Shown: piece after piece, positions 37,361 to 50,300 of the stretch
Numbering within the stretch: position 1 is the stretch's first letter
How the letters are laid out: the number at the start of each line of letters is the position of its first letter
Assembly (NCBI GenBank): GCA_028564675.1
Contig: JAOVVO010000046.1
Span: forward strand, 1 to 64,000
DNA length: 64,000 nt
Reading direction: 5' to 3'
Source: Onchocerca lupi
Taxonomy: Eukaryota; Nematoda; Chromadorea; Rhabditida; Onchocercidae
The notes under the pieces: generated by a model
Told to the model about the DNA's origin: nothing
Seen by the model: the letters and a program-made list of their open reading frames with translations, nothing else
The model's database searches: none
Translations under genes and position numbers: made by a program

Positions 37361-40300
37361 TTCTGCACCTTTCTTGTATACTACTTCTTTTGTTTTCAAC
37401 ACAAAATGACGTTACTGAAAAGTTGAAATATTTACTCCTTTCTAATTTGAAATTTGGAAGTCAAGAAGGGCTCAAGATATGCAACAAATGAAGGTAACAT
37501 TATAAGGAAATTAATGCAACGGCAGAAATGAAAGTAACTCGATACTAATCACAAACCACCCGACCCGACCACGTCACACCAACAAGAAAGACAAAATAAG
37601 TCGACTAGATCAACGTGAAGAGAATGAAAAACGATAAACACACGGCCGTAACCGTGGAATGCAATTTCGAAGATCCCACGATGAATTGACACATACACAC
37701 AGGTGAATGCAGAGAAATTGATGACAAAGCAGTTGACGTATTTTATTGAAATAGCTATTAAATTTCCAGATAGGTTACACATATCAGACAAACGAGTAAT
37801 TTATTAGTATTCCGAAAATGAGATTTGCGAAGATTGAAGGTTTCATGGTACTAAAAACGGGCATCCATCAATTTCATCCCTTTAAAGAGATGACAATTTG
37901 GTCATTCTCAAAAGTAACAGCTTGACCGAAAATTGAATGATTCCAAGGAGAAAAACAATTTGAGGAATTTTAGTTTCTTTTCCGAGTATAGCCGTTGAAA
38001 GAATCCGGATTCTTCAATTAAAATTCTTCAATTAAAAAGAAAATTTAAAGAATGAACACTGAAAAACGTCAGCAAAAACTTCTCAATGAAGATGTATTTT
38101 GGCTGTGAGTGATAGCGATAGATTAACTAACAATAAAAAGTGTAAAAAAACAATGATTGAAGAAAAATTAAAAAGATCAATGGAATGAGAATGGGATTTT
38201 CTGGTTCTGTAATGGGCAATGTGACAGGAATGTATTGAAGAGATGCGTTGATAATGATAAAATTGATGTGATGATGACGCCTGTAATAATACTTATGACT
38301 TCACAAATGTCACCCCAAACATTACGTTATATATAGGAAATAATAATAATAAATTTTTTTATAATTTAAATAACGCATAATTTAAATAACACAATTGAAA
38401 GCTGAAAGCACTGCCGAAAATCAATCAGATCAGAAGAATGTTGTGTTCATCTTATGATCAACTCAGAACTTGCAAGTTATGGGAAATAAGAAGTAAGAAA
38501 TGAAAAGAGAACGTAGGAAATGGGAGAGGAAGTAGGAAATACGACGAGCGTGAAGAAATGGATTGCAATAAAAGTCCAATTTTTCATCCTCTTTCAAACA
38601 GATACAAATATTTTCACGAAGGCATCGCCCACATCGGTTATTTTGTCTTCAGAACCGATCTCCCGATCTCTAAGTCATATTGCAACGTATTTGATTATCT
38701 TTGGTCCCTGGCTAGCCATAACTTCTAGGCCATGCTTAGTTTCGTATTAAATCAACTACTAAAGATATACAAAATACATTTGTGTGTTTCTATAAACATA
38801 AAAAGTAGGATAAGGTGATTAACCATCATTTGTTTTGAAATGAAAAGTGAATTCTGTTATGGCTTTTGAAGAGAAGAGTGCGTCATCAGTACAAGAGCTG
38901 TCGACTGATGATATAACAAAATTTTGCAGAGAATGATTTAAAAATCTAAAAACTCATTTAAAAAGCATTTCTGACAAACAATGCTTTTAACGAATTGCGA
39001 AATTTTCAAAATCAATCGTCTTGCTATCAAAGCACTTAGGCCAGCATGCTGAAGACCGTAACGTTTCCACTCGTTTCATATTGATAGCTATTGAAAGGAA
39101 AAGTGAGATTTCTGAAAAGAATAAATGAAAAATAAATTTTGGGTTATTGGAATTCTAGATATCTTACCATAAATATTTTCTTCTGAATTATTGCTAAAAA
39201 CCCATGTAATGCAGAAGAAAATTCCACCAATAAATAATTAAGCAGGTACAGAGATATTGTTGGAACAAAACATGGTAAGTTTAAACTTCACAAGCTGCAA
39301 CCAGTAAAGAGCAATTAGGGAAGCATTTTCATGAGCATGAATGAGAATTTATAAAAATTTTGTGTATTCAACAGTGCTAGCAGGTGGCAAACATCGAAAT
39401 GTTTAACTCACAATTGAAAATGAAGAGTTGACATGTTTTAATAATGGAAATAAGATGATCAGAGAGGAAAATAATCAGATCCATGTTGATTTTCAAGAAT
39501 CACTACATCATACTGCACTCAATACTAGATCACGGAATTGCTTAGTCAGAACATATTGATTGATTGCAGATTTTAAATATAAATGTAATATCGATGAGCG
39601 AAATAATGAAATAAATACTTATATAAAATAGGTCAAAAAGCCTGTTTTCTAGACGATTAGAACGTAATCCCTGGGAGACTTATTCATCCATTTTAAAATC
39701 CTTATAATATTACTAAACGAGGAATTCAAATCACATTGCTTTGATGTATACGAAAGGAATTTTGATTTTCCCCTTGTTTTCGTCTTAATGTCCTCGACCA
39801 CAAGATACTGAATTATATTACGGTTATAAAAAGTACAAAATATGACCAATTACAGAGAATACAAACAAAGTATCAACAGGGAACAACAATCATAAACACA
39901 ACGAATACCGGCATATTGATCAATCAAATGTTATAAATTTTGTGTAAGCAACAAGTCATATAATAGTGTTACGATCCATTCCTCATTTTCCCTATGAATA
40001 ACAGTTAGAGACAACAAACTTTACTTCTTTATAACTTCGGTGCCAATAAAAACTTTTAAACACAATATATTTTCATTATCTATCGGGAATAAAATTTCGT
40101 TTCAAAATAAATGAATGAAACAATTTTTGAGAAAGAACAATTTTCAGAAAATCTATCTAAGGTCTGAATGTGGTGTAAACAAGCAACTTGGAAGTCATGA
40201 ATATATAAACATAATGATATATTACGAAAAAATTAAGATTGAAGATGATTTGAATTTATCTTTTAGTTTTATTATTTAATAAAGTAATGAAATTATTCAG

Positions 40301-43300
40301 TTGGAGTGATAAGTTTTCGTAAAGAAGAAGTAAACTGATGTAATCTTGAAACTTTTCTAAAATAAAAAGCATAAATTTCAAGCTTTTGAAATATTTTATG
40401 ATGTTTGAACATAGTCATCCAAACGATATGTTAGACAAAATATATATGTAAACGCTTACAACGCAATTTATGAGCCTTGAATATAAAAACCGATAAAATT
40501 ATGTGTAATATTCATGTAGAAAGATACATTTATAATGTTTGTAGAACATGGCAGATGATAACTCTCGTTTCCTTCCTTTTTTTTTTTTTTGTCAATAAGT
40601 TTGAAACGATTTGGAAATTGGAAAGGAGAGAGAAGAGAAAGTATCATAGATCGATATTGATGAAAAATTGCAAATGCATTCAAAAAATAAAAAGCAGGAA
40701 AAAAAATAAAGTTGAAGAAATTCTTGAAAGAAAACGTAGAGCAAAAAATATTTTAGAATTGAAATTACACGGAAGATCCGGAGAATCATTACATTAAAAG
40801 TGCAAATTTGCGGTAAAATATTCAGGAAACGATATTATCTAGTATTGATTTGCTAGGATCAATCCTAATCAAACAAGATGACAGATCAGTTTCAGACAAA
40901 AATAGTATTGTAAAGCAAAAGACTGGTTGACATCGATATCTGCATCTTTGAAAAAAGTCAAGGTAAAACTACACTGGTATATGTACAATAAAAATTCCTA
41001 AAAAATAAAAGATTCCTAAAAAATGAAAATTCCTAAAAATTAACACTTTTACACAAATTCAAAGTCCAATCAAACAGTTTTTAGATAGTGAATTGAATTC
41101 CAAAAAAATTTTCAAGTTTTCCTTGAAAGCTACAATTAGTCATTAATATTTGGAAAAAAACTTAAAAAGAAAGACTAAAACAACATTTAGATTCCAAAAG
41201 GGTCATAAAATTATCAACAAACAATTGATAAAGAACTATTAAAGTTTGCATTGCGATGAAAGTTGTATTCAAACGCCCCGCTTATTCATACTTATTTCTA
41301 CCGCTATAATTGTCCGAAATATGAGAAACAGAGAGGGAAAAAAAATTGGGAAAATGGAAATTTTTTGAAATGATCATAAAATTAAAAGTTATTTACAATT
41401 ACTATTTATCTGGAGATATTTGGAATTCCTTTTAACTAACGATAATAGTGATAAGAAAGATTTTTGATTTAGAAACATTACCATGTGAGTTGTTATTGAA
41501 TAGCATTTAATCAATGATATTTCATGAAATTCTCTTTCTTACAAAATTTACGAATTTCCTAATGTCATCAGATATCTGAGAAAAGAAAATGATCGCAATG
41601 AATTCGCTCATATGTTGATTATGGTTACAGATTCTATTTAGTATGAAAAATTTCATCTTTCCAATCATTAAAAATAAATAAATTAATTAATTAGAAGAAA
41701 TTATCCTATCAAATACCAGTTAACTTCCAATTCAATTAACAATCCAAAAAAAGTTTATCTTGTGTATTTTGAAAATAACAGTCAGCAAAAAAAAAAAAAA
41801 AGAAAAAAACAATCCCAAATCAGATTTATCAAACATCAAGAAATTTCCATCGAATGACAATGCATGATTACTTTTATATTATTTAATATAGGAAGTCTTT
41901 CTATTGTGATGAAAAAGACTTCGGAACAGGGTCTTTTTTGCTGAACTTATCAATTCTTAGACATCTATCTCTGGTTTGCTTAAATCTTCCGAAAATAATT
42001 TTCAATTCCATTTCAGGTCATACCCATTTTTAGAGGGGTGATAAGATACTCAAATAAATTGTAACTTTGTATAGAATTTCTTCTTTGATATGATAAAAAG
42101 ACATTAATATTGATAAAGAGAGAAATAAAAAAGTATAACAAGATTAAAGATCGAGAAAAATCAGATTCTGATCGACAAGGACTACTTATATAGCAATCGT
42201 ATTGCAACGAGTAACCAATTCTTCAAGTGTGACATTAAGGACTATCTCTCTTCAGTATGAATGTATCAGATGACCAACGATTGTAAAATATGGTAATTGA
42301 TGCCAAGTTCTGATATACTCAACTCTGTCCACTGCCCAGACAACGCTGCCAATTTGTTGTTGATATGATATCAGCCGAAGATGCGATCTTTTTCACGGCA
42401 AAATGAATTGACACAAGAGATAATTACTATTAAAAACAGAATGATTCATATCCATCTTCATTTTAGCCCCGTTTTATCCTTGCTTCTTGTCACATCCTGT
42501 ATCATTCATCTGAATTCCTACGAATCGAAAGATCGCAGCATTCTTGAAAATCTTCCAAATCAGAGCAATCTATTTGCGAGATTTACTGAATAAATCAGAG
42601 CATCTGTTTAAGAGTCTTTAATCAGATATAAACAAAAAGCCATAAGCTTTATTGATGACCTTCAACCAGAAAAGCGCTAATCTTTCCTCAACTTTCTCTA
42701 CCTCTACCTTTTTCACTGTGAAATACAAAAAGTTTCTAATCAAGTGAGACAAAAAAGGGATGCAACGATACCGTCACAGTAGCGCAAATATTTGTCATCA
42801 AACTGTGACCTACTGAGATGACACATTTAGCAACAATGATAGTTGTCAAATAGATTTCATGCATAGTTGAAGAGTTTGTAGCAGTTTGTTTTGATTTACT
42901 GTGTCTGTGATGGAAGTTGTGTAGATTGTGCTGTATACATCATTTTGGTAATTAGTTCGAGAATTGTTTCTGTATATTCTTTTCAAAACGGCAGTAATTT
43001 ACTGGGAAAGGCTCTAACATTCACTTCCATATATGTCTTCTACATCTCTCCACTCACACTTTTTTACCTGACGGAAAAATTTGATGTAAGAGTTCTAGCG
43101 AATTACTTAACATTTTTACAGTTTTCACTGTTTGCCATTGCGTAAATGTTGACTAGCTTAATTCTCATGTCAGATTTCTAATTTTACTACGTGTCTAGCA
43201 TTTAAATGCTGAATCTTATCAGTCGATGAAGAAAGAAGGAATATGCAATGTATCATGAAGTTAAATCATAATAACATGTTCCAAACATCAATCCTTTTTA

Positions 43301-43394
43301 TACCACTAACGAATGATAAAGCCTTCAGCTGGAAAATATCTACTATAATGATTTATCTGCACGGACAATGGATTAATTTCCTTCGTTCATTTCA
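37361..43394. other. 6 kb divergent gap between EXC-4 and TRAPPC8 genes, no gene seen
   Basis: No supported exon on either strand. Several frames of 60-106 codons (for example near 40477-40797 and 42381-42593) are compositionally AT-driven, with no recognisable domains or splice partners. Promoters of the two head-to-head genes are expected at the ends. A short threefold repeat of attcctaaaaaat lies at about 40993-41042. The right end is a spliced-leader-like TTTCAG acceptor about 56 bases before the TRAPPC8 start. Confidence 0.5.
40993..41042. repeat. Short threefold repeat
   Basis: Three near-identical copies of attcctaaaaaat with spacing of about 18-20 bases in non-coding DNA. Simple-sequence origin is likely. 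Confidence 0.7.
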
Positions 43395-43451
43395 GGAGTT
43401 TTCACAAGTTGTATAGAAGGACATACTCTTGAATTTCCACTGGGAAAACTG

Positions 43452-45720
43452 ATGTTAGGAGAGCAAATTCGTCAAGGATTCAGTCCCCTAATAGCTGTTC
43501 TTACAACAGATGCTGTCGAACGTATCGCTGCTAAGAATAATCTTAGCTTCACCGATTTACTTTTGCCATTTGCTACTGTCAATTGCACATTAAAGGTTTC
43601 CTCGTAATTATATTTTCATAAAAAGATTACTACAGCGAAAATAATTTTTTTAGATTAGATTGTCGGAAAATAAATTTCTTTATTACAAAGTGAAGATAAA
43701 TCAAAATCAAGAATGGCTGAACTGAATCAAGAATTGTCAATGATTTAATCGATTTTCATCAAACTGTGGCAGTAAATTTCATCGACCTATTAAATTTTTA
43801 GTCTCATCTACTGAGGAAAAATTCATTCGATAGGTGAAATTGTTAAATAGGATCCTTATGGTGTGAAGTGATATTAGTATACTGTTTTATATGGATAAAT
43901 AAACTTGAGATCGAACAGGATGAAGTTATTGCACTCAAGAAAAGGAAACTAATCTCTTGCCTTGAATTTCAAAATATTTCGCAGTTGAAAACATCTTTTA
44001 TTTGGAAAACAGTATTTTTAATGTCATTGTGAAAAAATACCACAGCATCTTTAAGTTGTTTTATGGCAGAAAGCTGTAGAATTTTAAATCTGTCTCAGCC
44101 TAATCCAGTTTAATTCATGACGAATTTTTTTTGAGATTTTTCGTGGCGATCCATTCGACTGAAGATTATATCTATAAGTGAACTTTTCTCTTTTTTCAAA
44201 ATTCAGTATTTCATTTAAAGTCTCAAGATTTCAGGATCCATCAGGTTCATCAGTAACATCACGCATATTTTTTGACTTTCGGGATCTTCGTCGAGACGGA
44301 TTCCTTTTAAGTTTAACTGTTTTACCTTCTGTTTTGCATGAAGCTACATCGTCGATTGCATCAACATCTGATTCTGACCCTGAATTTGCTTCCGTTGCTT
44401 TCAGGTTCTATTGCTTAGTTTCGTTATTTTGCATTAAATCCTTAACACATTTTTCAATGAGTGATTGTTGGATTTTCATCATTTTTTAGTTCATCCAACA
44501 AATTCGTAGTTCATCTAACATGTAATTCATCTAATAGCACCCATTCAACAGATAGATTAATAAATTTAGTTTGTATATATTGCAGTCAAACTTTACTGAA
44601 ATGGTCCGAACCGGCAGAACATGAGTTCCTTCGAACCTACCTTGGTTGCTTATTTGTCGTCTCCATCGATGATGAGAATCCTATAGAAGAATTATCGAAA
44701 TTGATTGATATTCAACATCAGCAACAGGTAAGACTTTTATTTTAATATTTGTTGGAAGATTATTTAAAGAAAAAAAAAATAATATACAATCTTTTGCTTT
44801 AGCGGCATGAAGCTTAATGCGTATTAAAATAATTTTCGAACTGCACAGCCATTACTGAGTGTTTTCTACGAATCTCTGAACCAAACGCTTTTATATTTGT
44901 AGTCCAATTGTTACCGGGAAAAGTTGTATGTTTTGATTTGTTTCTACATTTATAATTTATATATAATCAATCTTTTCATCCAGTTCTTGTTTTGAAAAAA
45001 GTTTATATCGACATAGAGCAGCTACTTATAGTTATGTATAGGGTTTTTTTTTTTTTTTTTACTTTATTAGGCTCTCTTTTATGTATTTCTTAGTCACAAG
45101 TGCGATTGATCTGAATTTCATTCTTTGTTTTAAGTAATGTGTTAGAAGCTATGTCTTAAGACAAGATTGCATCTTAACTCTTCTGTTTTATAATATCGAA
45201 GGGAAGATTTTGATGATATTCAATTTTATTGGTCATTTTATCTAATTATATTGAATTTATTTTAATATATTTCATTGCTTTTCAGAAGTTATGTTTCAGT
45301 TATTTTGAGTCTTAAATATTTAGCATTAGAAATAACGGTATCATCTTGCATTATATAAAATCATGATTAACTAATCCTGAATATTTACATTCTATAAAAT
45401 GTTCTATTTCATTTTGTTGATATTTAACATTTGTTGAAAATGATTTCCTTGATGACTCATTATTACATTATAGTATTATATTTAGATTGTGTACACAGTT
45501 CCGTGACAGCCAGTGTAGACTGCGAAAATTCACAGTTAAAATGAAATCGATAGATCAATAATCAAAATTCAGCGAATACCGTTCTCTTTCGCAGTAGATG
45601 TATTTATGTATAGTGCTTTTATGGGTATCGTGTGTTGTTTGTATGAGAGTACCTATATGTAGTTCATTACTTATGCGATATAAATGCAAAGCTGCTGATT
45701 TTGTTTTTTTTTTTTTTTTT

Positions 45721-45751
<31 letters not shown>

Positions 45752-47293
45752 AAACGATATTCTAATGTATTCTGAAATGAAAAAGTTAATTTTTGAAGTC
45801 TAATTTTACATGACTCTTGGAAAATTTAGCCGTACAATCCATTTTATCCAGGAGAGATATTTCATGGTGCTTGCATGTCTTATAGGTAGTTTGTAGCCAT
45901 AAAATTCGTAGTTGCAATTCGATAAGGAATAAAATAGGTATTTCCGCAAAGCGAACTTTAAATTGGATAAAACATTAGTTGCATTAGAAGTAAGCAAATA
46001 ATTGTAGTACTGAGCATCTTGAGGAAGTGTTAGATCAATGGTCAAGTGGATGGAAGAGGTCATTGTCACTATCAGTTTACTGTCTGAGATATTGGAATTT
46101 TATTCAGAATGTTTAACGGCTTTTGTCCGAATTAGATGTATTTTGTAATAATATTTCCTCTGCTATTTTTTTTACATCTGTTGTTTTCACTTCATTTTTG
46201 ACTCTTAGTTGTTTTCTCCCAATTTAATATAAAATCACCCCACTCACATCTTAAGTAGAACGTAGCAATAGTGTTCAGAACTCTGAGTTTAAACTATGTT
46301 GAGTTATACAAGCGGTGATAAAGGTGCATTCGGTGCATTCTGCAGTGGTAGAATTACTAAACATTAAACGAGATCCTATTCTTAGAAGAACAAGTTCCCA
46401 CATATTTGGAAATTTTTAAACATAATTTCTGTTGCAGTATGGACAGAATGCCTCTACTATTGGACCAGCCTACTGCGTAATACCCAGATGGATGCTTCCA
46501 AATATTTTCAAATATTTCCTAATTGTGGACGATGAATCGTCAGAAAATGGACCGTCTAGGTGATTGGTTGTCTTTCCATTTCTGAAATTTGTGTTCGTTA
46601 AAAGTGTGGTAATATCTTGGTCCAACTTGAGAATATATTATTAGCCTTAAGTAAATTCACATCACATATCGGATCACTAGTACATTTATTTTTCATTCTC
46701 GAAAGAACAACTTGTATCGGAATCATAAATTTTAATGAAGAAATGTATTTTTATCTTTTTAGGACACCCTCGGTGTTTTCTGCAATCAGTAAACAGTTCG
46801 GTGCTCAAAATTGTTATTTGCTCAAAATAAATTCAAGATATGATGATGAATTAACGGATCCATGGCGTGCACATTTGGAATCGAAATATCGTGGACTAAA
46901 AAAAGGATTACAACTTGCTAAACATAAAGTTCTTTCAAAAACGATGGGATTAATTGATGGTGTGGTATGTTCTTCTTTTTTTTTTATCTTACCATTACCA
47001 AATTAGTATTTGTTTCATACGAAATAATTTTACATTTTCAGTGGATGTAGAACTTTGGTTGCTTATCATCTAGAAATTGATTATCCTTAGTATGAAACAC
47101 GCTTGGGATATCTTAGCTTTGTAGAATTGTTTTTCTTTTCATAATTGATTCTGGCTTTTTTGTAGCAGATGCTCATTCAGATAACTGATTATTGTATTGA
47201 TTTATCTAGGTATATATTATAGAAATGCACAAGTTTCATTCATTACTTATTCTCTCCAAAATTTCTGGAATTTCTAATTCTTAATTATATCGC

Positions 47294-47329
<36 letters not shown>

Positions 47330-50300
47330 TTTTTTAGACCTCATCAACTATTGAATCATCTCCTATAGGACAGAGTAATGGTAAGTTTGTGAACTCTGGT
47401 TCCGTCTCCACTCTACTTCATGGACAGTATCTTAGCTATGATGATCGTGAAAGTATCACAAAGATGATGGAATGTATGGTTCATAATGCTCTATTACCTT
47501 GGGTAGAACGACAGATGCGCACTCTCAATGAACAAGTCATCGCACGCCGTGGAATAAGCAAGTCGTTGACTACTGGGGTGCGGAAGTGGTTTGGAGCAGC
47601 AGCTGCTCAACAGGCGACATCGATAACGTATGAAAATCTTTTATTTGCAGTTTTTATCATTTGATTGTGATTTTGATTCCCTTAGTTCAAAAGTGTTATT
47701 CTTCTTTTTAAACTTGTTTCAGTCTTTTAATCTGGGCCAGCGTTTATTTAATTAAAGGAGAAAATAAAAAGTTTCCTTACGAATCTCTGTCTTGCGCAGT
47801 TTGATTTCCACTTTTGTCGTGCTGAATCCTCATGTTCTTATTTTAATTCAGAAAGAGATTATACAAAAATTTCATTTTTAAACAGAAAATCACATAATCT
47901 TTACTGTTAATTTTAGTTATGCACGGGATAGTGGAGAAATGCAAATTAGACTATTAGCCGATCTTTGTTTTATTTTTGGACTTTATTCTTATGCATATCA
48001 ACTTTACCAAACAGTTAGAAAAGAATTTGCTGTGGATCAAGCTTGGTTATACAACGCTGGAGCACTTGTGAGTACTAGTTGCTTTTTTGAGAGAATTTCA
48101 AACTAAATTAGAGATAGTTTAAAGTATTTTAATTAAAAAGAATTTAAAATGTTCATTATCGTTTCCCTTTCAGGAAATGGCAGCATTAAGTTTATTTTTA
48201 AGTACATCCCAGATTACTGCGAAGCAATATCCACAACATTACATGGACGACGCGATCAATTTTTATGCAACAGTCAGCCTGTAATTGTTAAAAATTTCGA
48301 AGCATTGAGTATTAAACAAAATTGTTATTCTATGATAGATTTGGAATTCATACTTGTTCTCTCACATTTTACATTGCAAGAGCAAGAAAGAAGAAATGAA
48401 TTAGGCGAAGAAGAGTAGGAAAGATAATAGGAGGATAGGAGGCTAGATATATGAACATAGTAGTCTTCAACATGAAGTTTTCAAAAATTAATTTTTGTGC
48501 AGCTTTTTTTTTTTTTTTCTAAATTGGACTTTATTTCCAGTTTTTTGCAGAAAGCCAGTTTTGACAATGCGAGCCGCTATTATAAGTTCATTAATTCTCT
48601 CTGCACTGGAATTATATATTGAAGCATGTACACAACTTTTGAAACTAACTAATTCTGTTAGTTCTACTTTTATTTTTTACCAAAATTAGATTTTGGGAAA
48701 GAACAGAAGCGGAATTTTTCTTGTAGATGAATAAAAAGTTACATGAATAAAAAGAGTGAAAGTAACTGGTCACAAAAAAAATGATTGTTTGTTTGATAGG
48801 ATGATGACTTGTTCAGTGGTGTTTTGCTGGAAAGGGTGAGTGTTTATTTCCGAAATGCTAAGATGCGTCGAAAAATGGCATTTCATTACGTATTAGCAGG
48901 ACATCGAATGTCGAAGGCTGGTCAGAAACAGTTATCCATAGAATGCTACAAACGTGCTCTTCCTGAATATCTTTCCAAACGTTGGATTTTTGCAGAAGTA
49001 ACTTATTTAATTCAGAATTTGAAGATTTTATGATATTATCTTATGCAATCATATTAAACTGCAGAATATATCAAACAATGCTGATAGTTAATATGACGAA
49101 GAATACAAAATTTTTCACTCTAACATTATTAATAATTCAAAATCTTATCATCTTTCTAATCGGTTGGAAAAAAACTCTACCTTATGCAGAAAAACTAAGA
49201 ATTACTTAAATTTGTGGAAGGGAACTTCCTTCTTGCTGTTATTGCTATAAGAATTATGGGATATATACATTCATTTTATGTATGCAAGTGCATATCGATG
49301 TCGCAAACAAAGCAATAGTGAGGAGGGAAAACTAGACGAGGGCAGTATTGAAGGACATTATATTCCGTATTTTTATTGGAATAATACCAATGAGCCAAAG
49401 CTGCTAATGTAAATTATAGATTGTAAGAACATTTTTCATAATAAATAATGTAAGCATTTGAATAATATACTAAACATAATAATGATTGATTTGACTGATT
49501 AACATGGATTTTAGGATCATATCCTTTATACATTGGCTAATGAAACTGAGGAGAAAGAAGAAGCCTTGTCTTGGTGCTTATCTTTGATAAGATCACAGTC
49601 GGTGCAACATACCAATCAGCAGCAACTTTTCCTCAAGCATTATCTACAGCTTTTAAAACAATGTAACAATACTCGAACTCATGCGCTCATGATGGTACCC
49701 CTAGTAGATATTCAAAATATTGTTGTCATTTATGGAGAACGTCCAATCGATTTAATACCTGAATTGATCACAAATGTGGAAACTTTGGTTCGTTTATTCA
49801 TTTTCTGTTTCATCTTAGAGTTATTTATGCAGATCACACAAGTCAATTTATGGATTGCAGCCATTTATTTTTTCATCCTTTTTCAGAAGAACAATGAGGA
49901 TGAATGGGTGAAGTTGGCAAAGGCTGCATATTACGCAATAACAGGTTCTTTTGCTGGTTTTCGAGAGACAGGGACTGTTCGTACAGCTTCTACAAATAAT
50001 TCAAAGGTTATGATTTTTCCAACATGACATGATGTTGATATAAACATTACATTAATTCTTTATTATAATATTCTGGATAGCTTTGTTTAGAATTTTGCTG
50101 CAAATCATAGTTAAATTTCTAATTTAGGTACTTTTCGCTCCACCTTTGGAACGGATGCGAGTAATACTGTCATTAAAAAATTCTATGGACATTCCATTGC
50201 TATTGGAAAATATTCATTTGGAAGTATCAGCTGATCCGACTATGTATCTGCAAACTTTTACTAATACAGTCAGTTTTAATTTGTTTTTTTTTATTTTTTC

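Noticed and set aside
40477..40797. 106-codon frame in the EXC-4/TRAPPC8 gap
   Set aside because: Lysine/isoleucine-rich, driven by A-rich DNA, and overlapped by a similar frame on the other strand; no domain.
42381..42593. 70-codon frame with a hydrophobic stretch
   Set aside because: A secreted peptide was considered, but there is no acceptor or conserved feature, and similar hydrophobic frames arise by chance in this AT-rich DNA.
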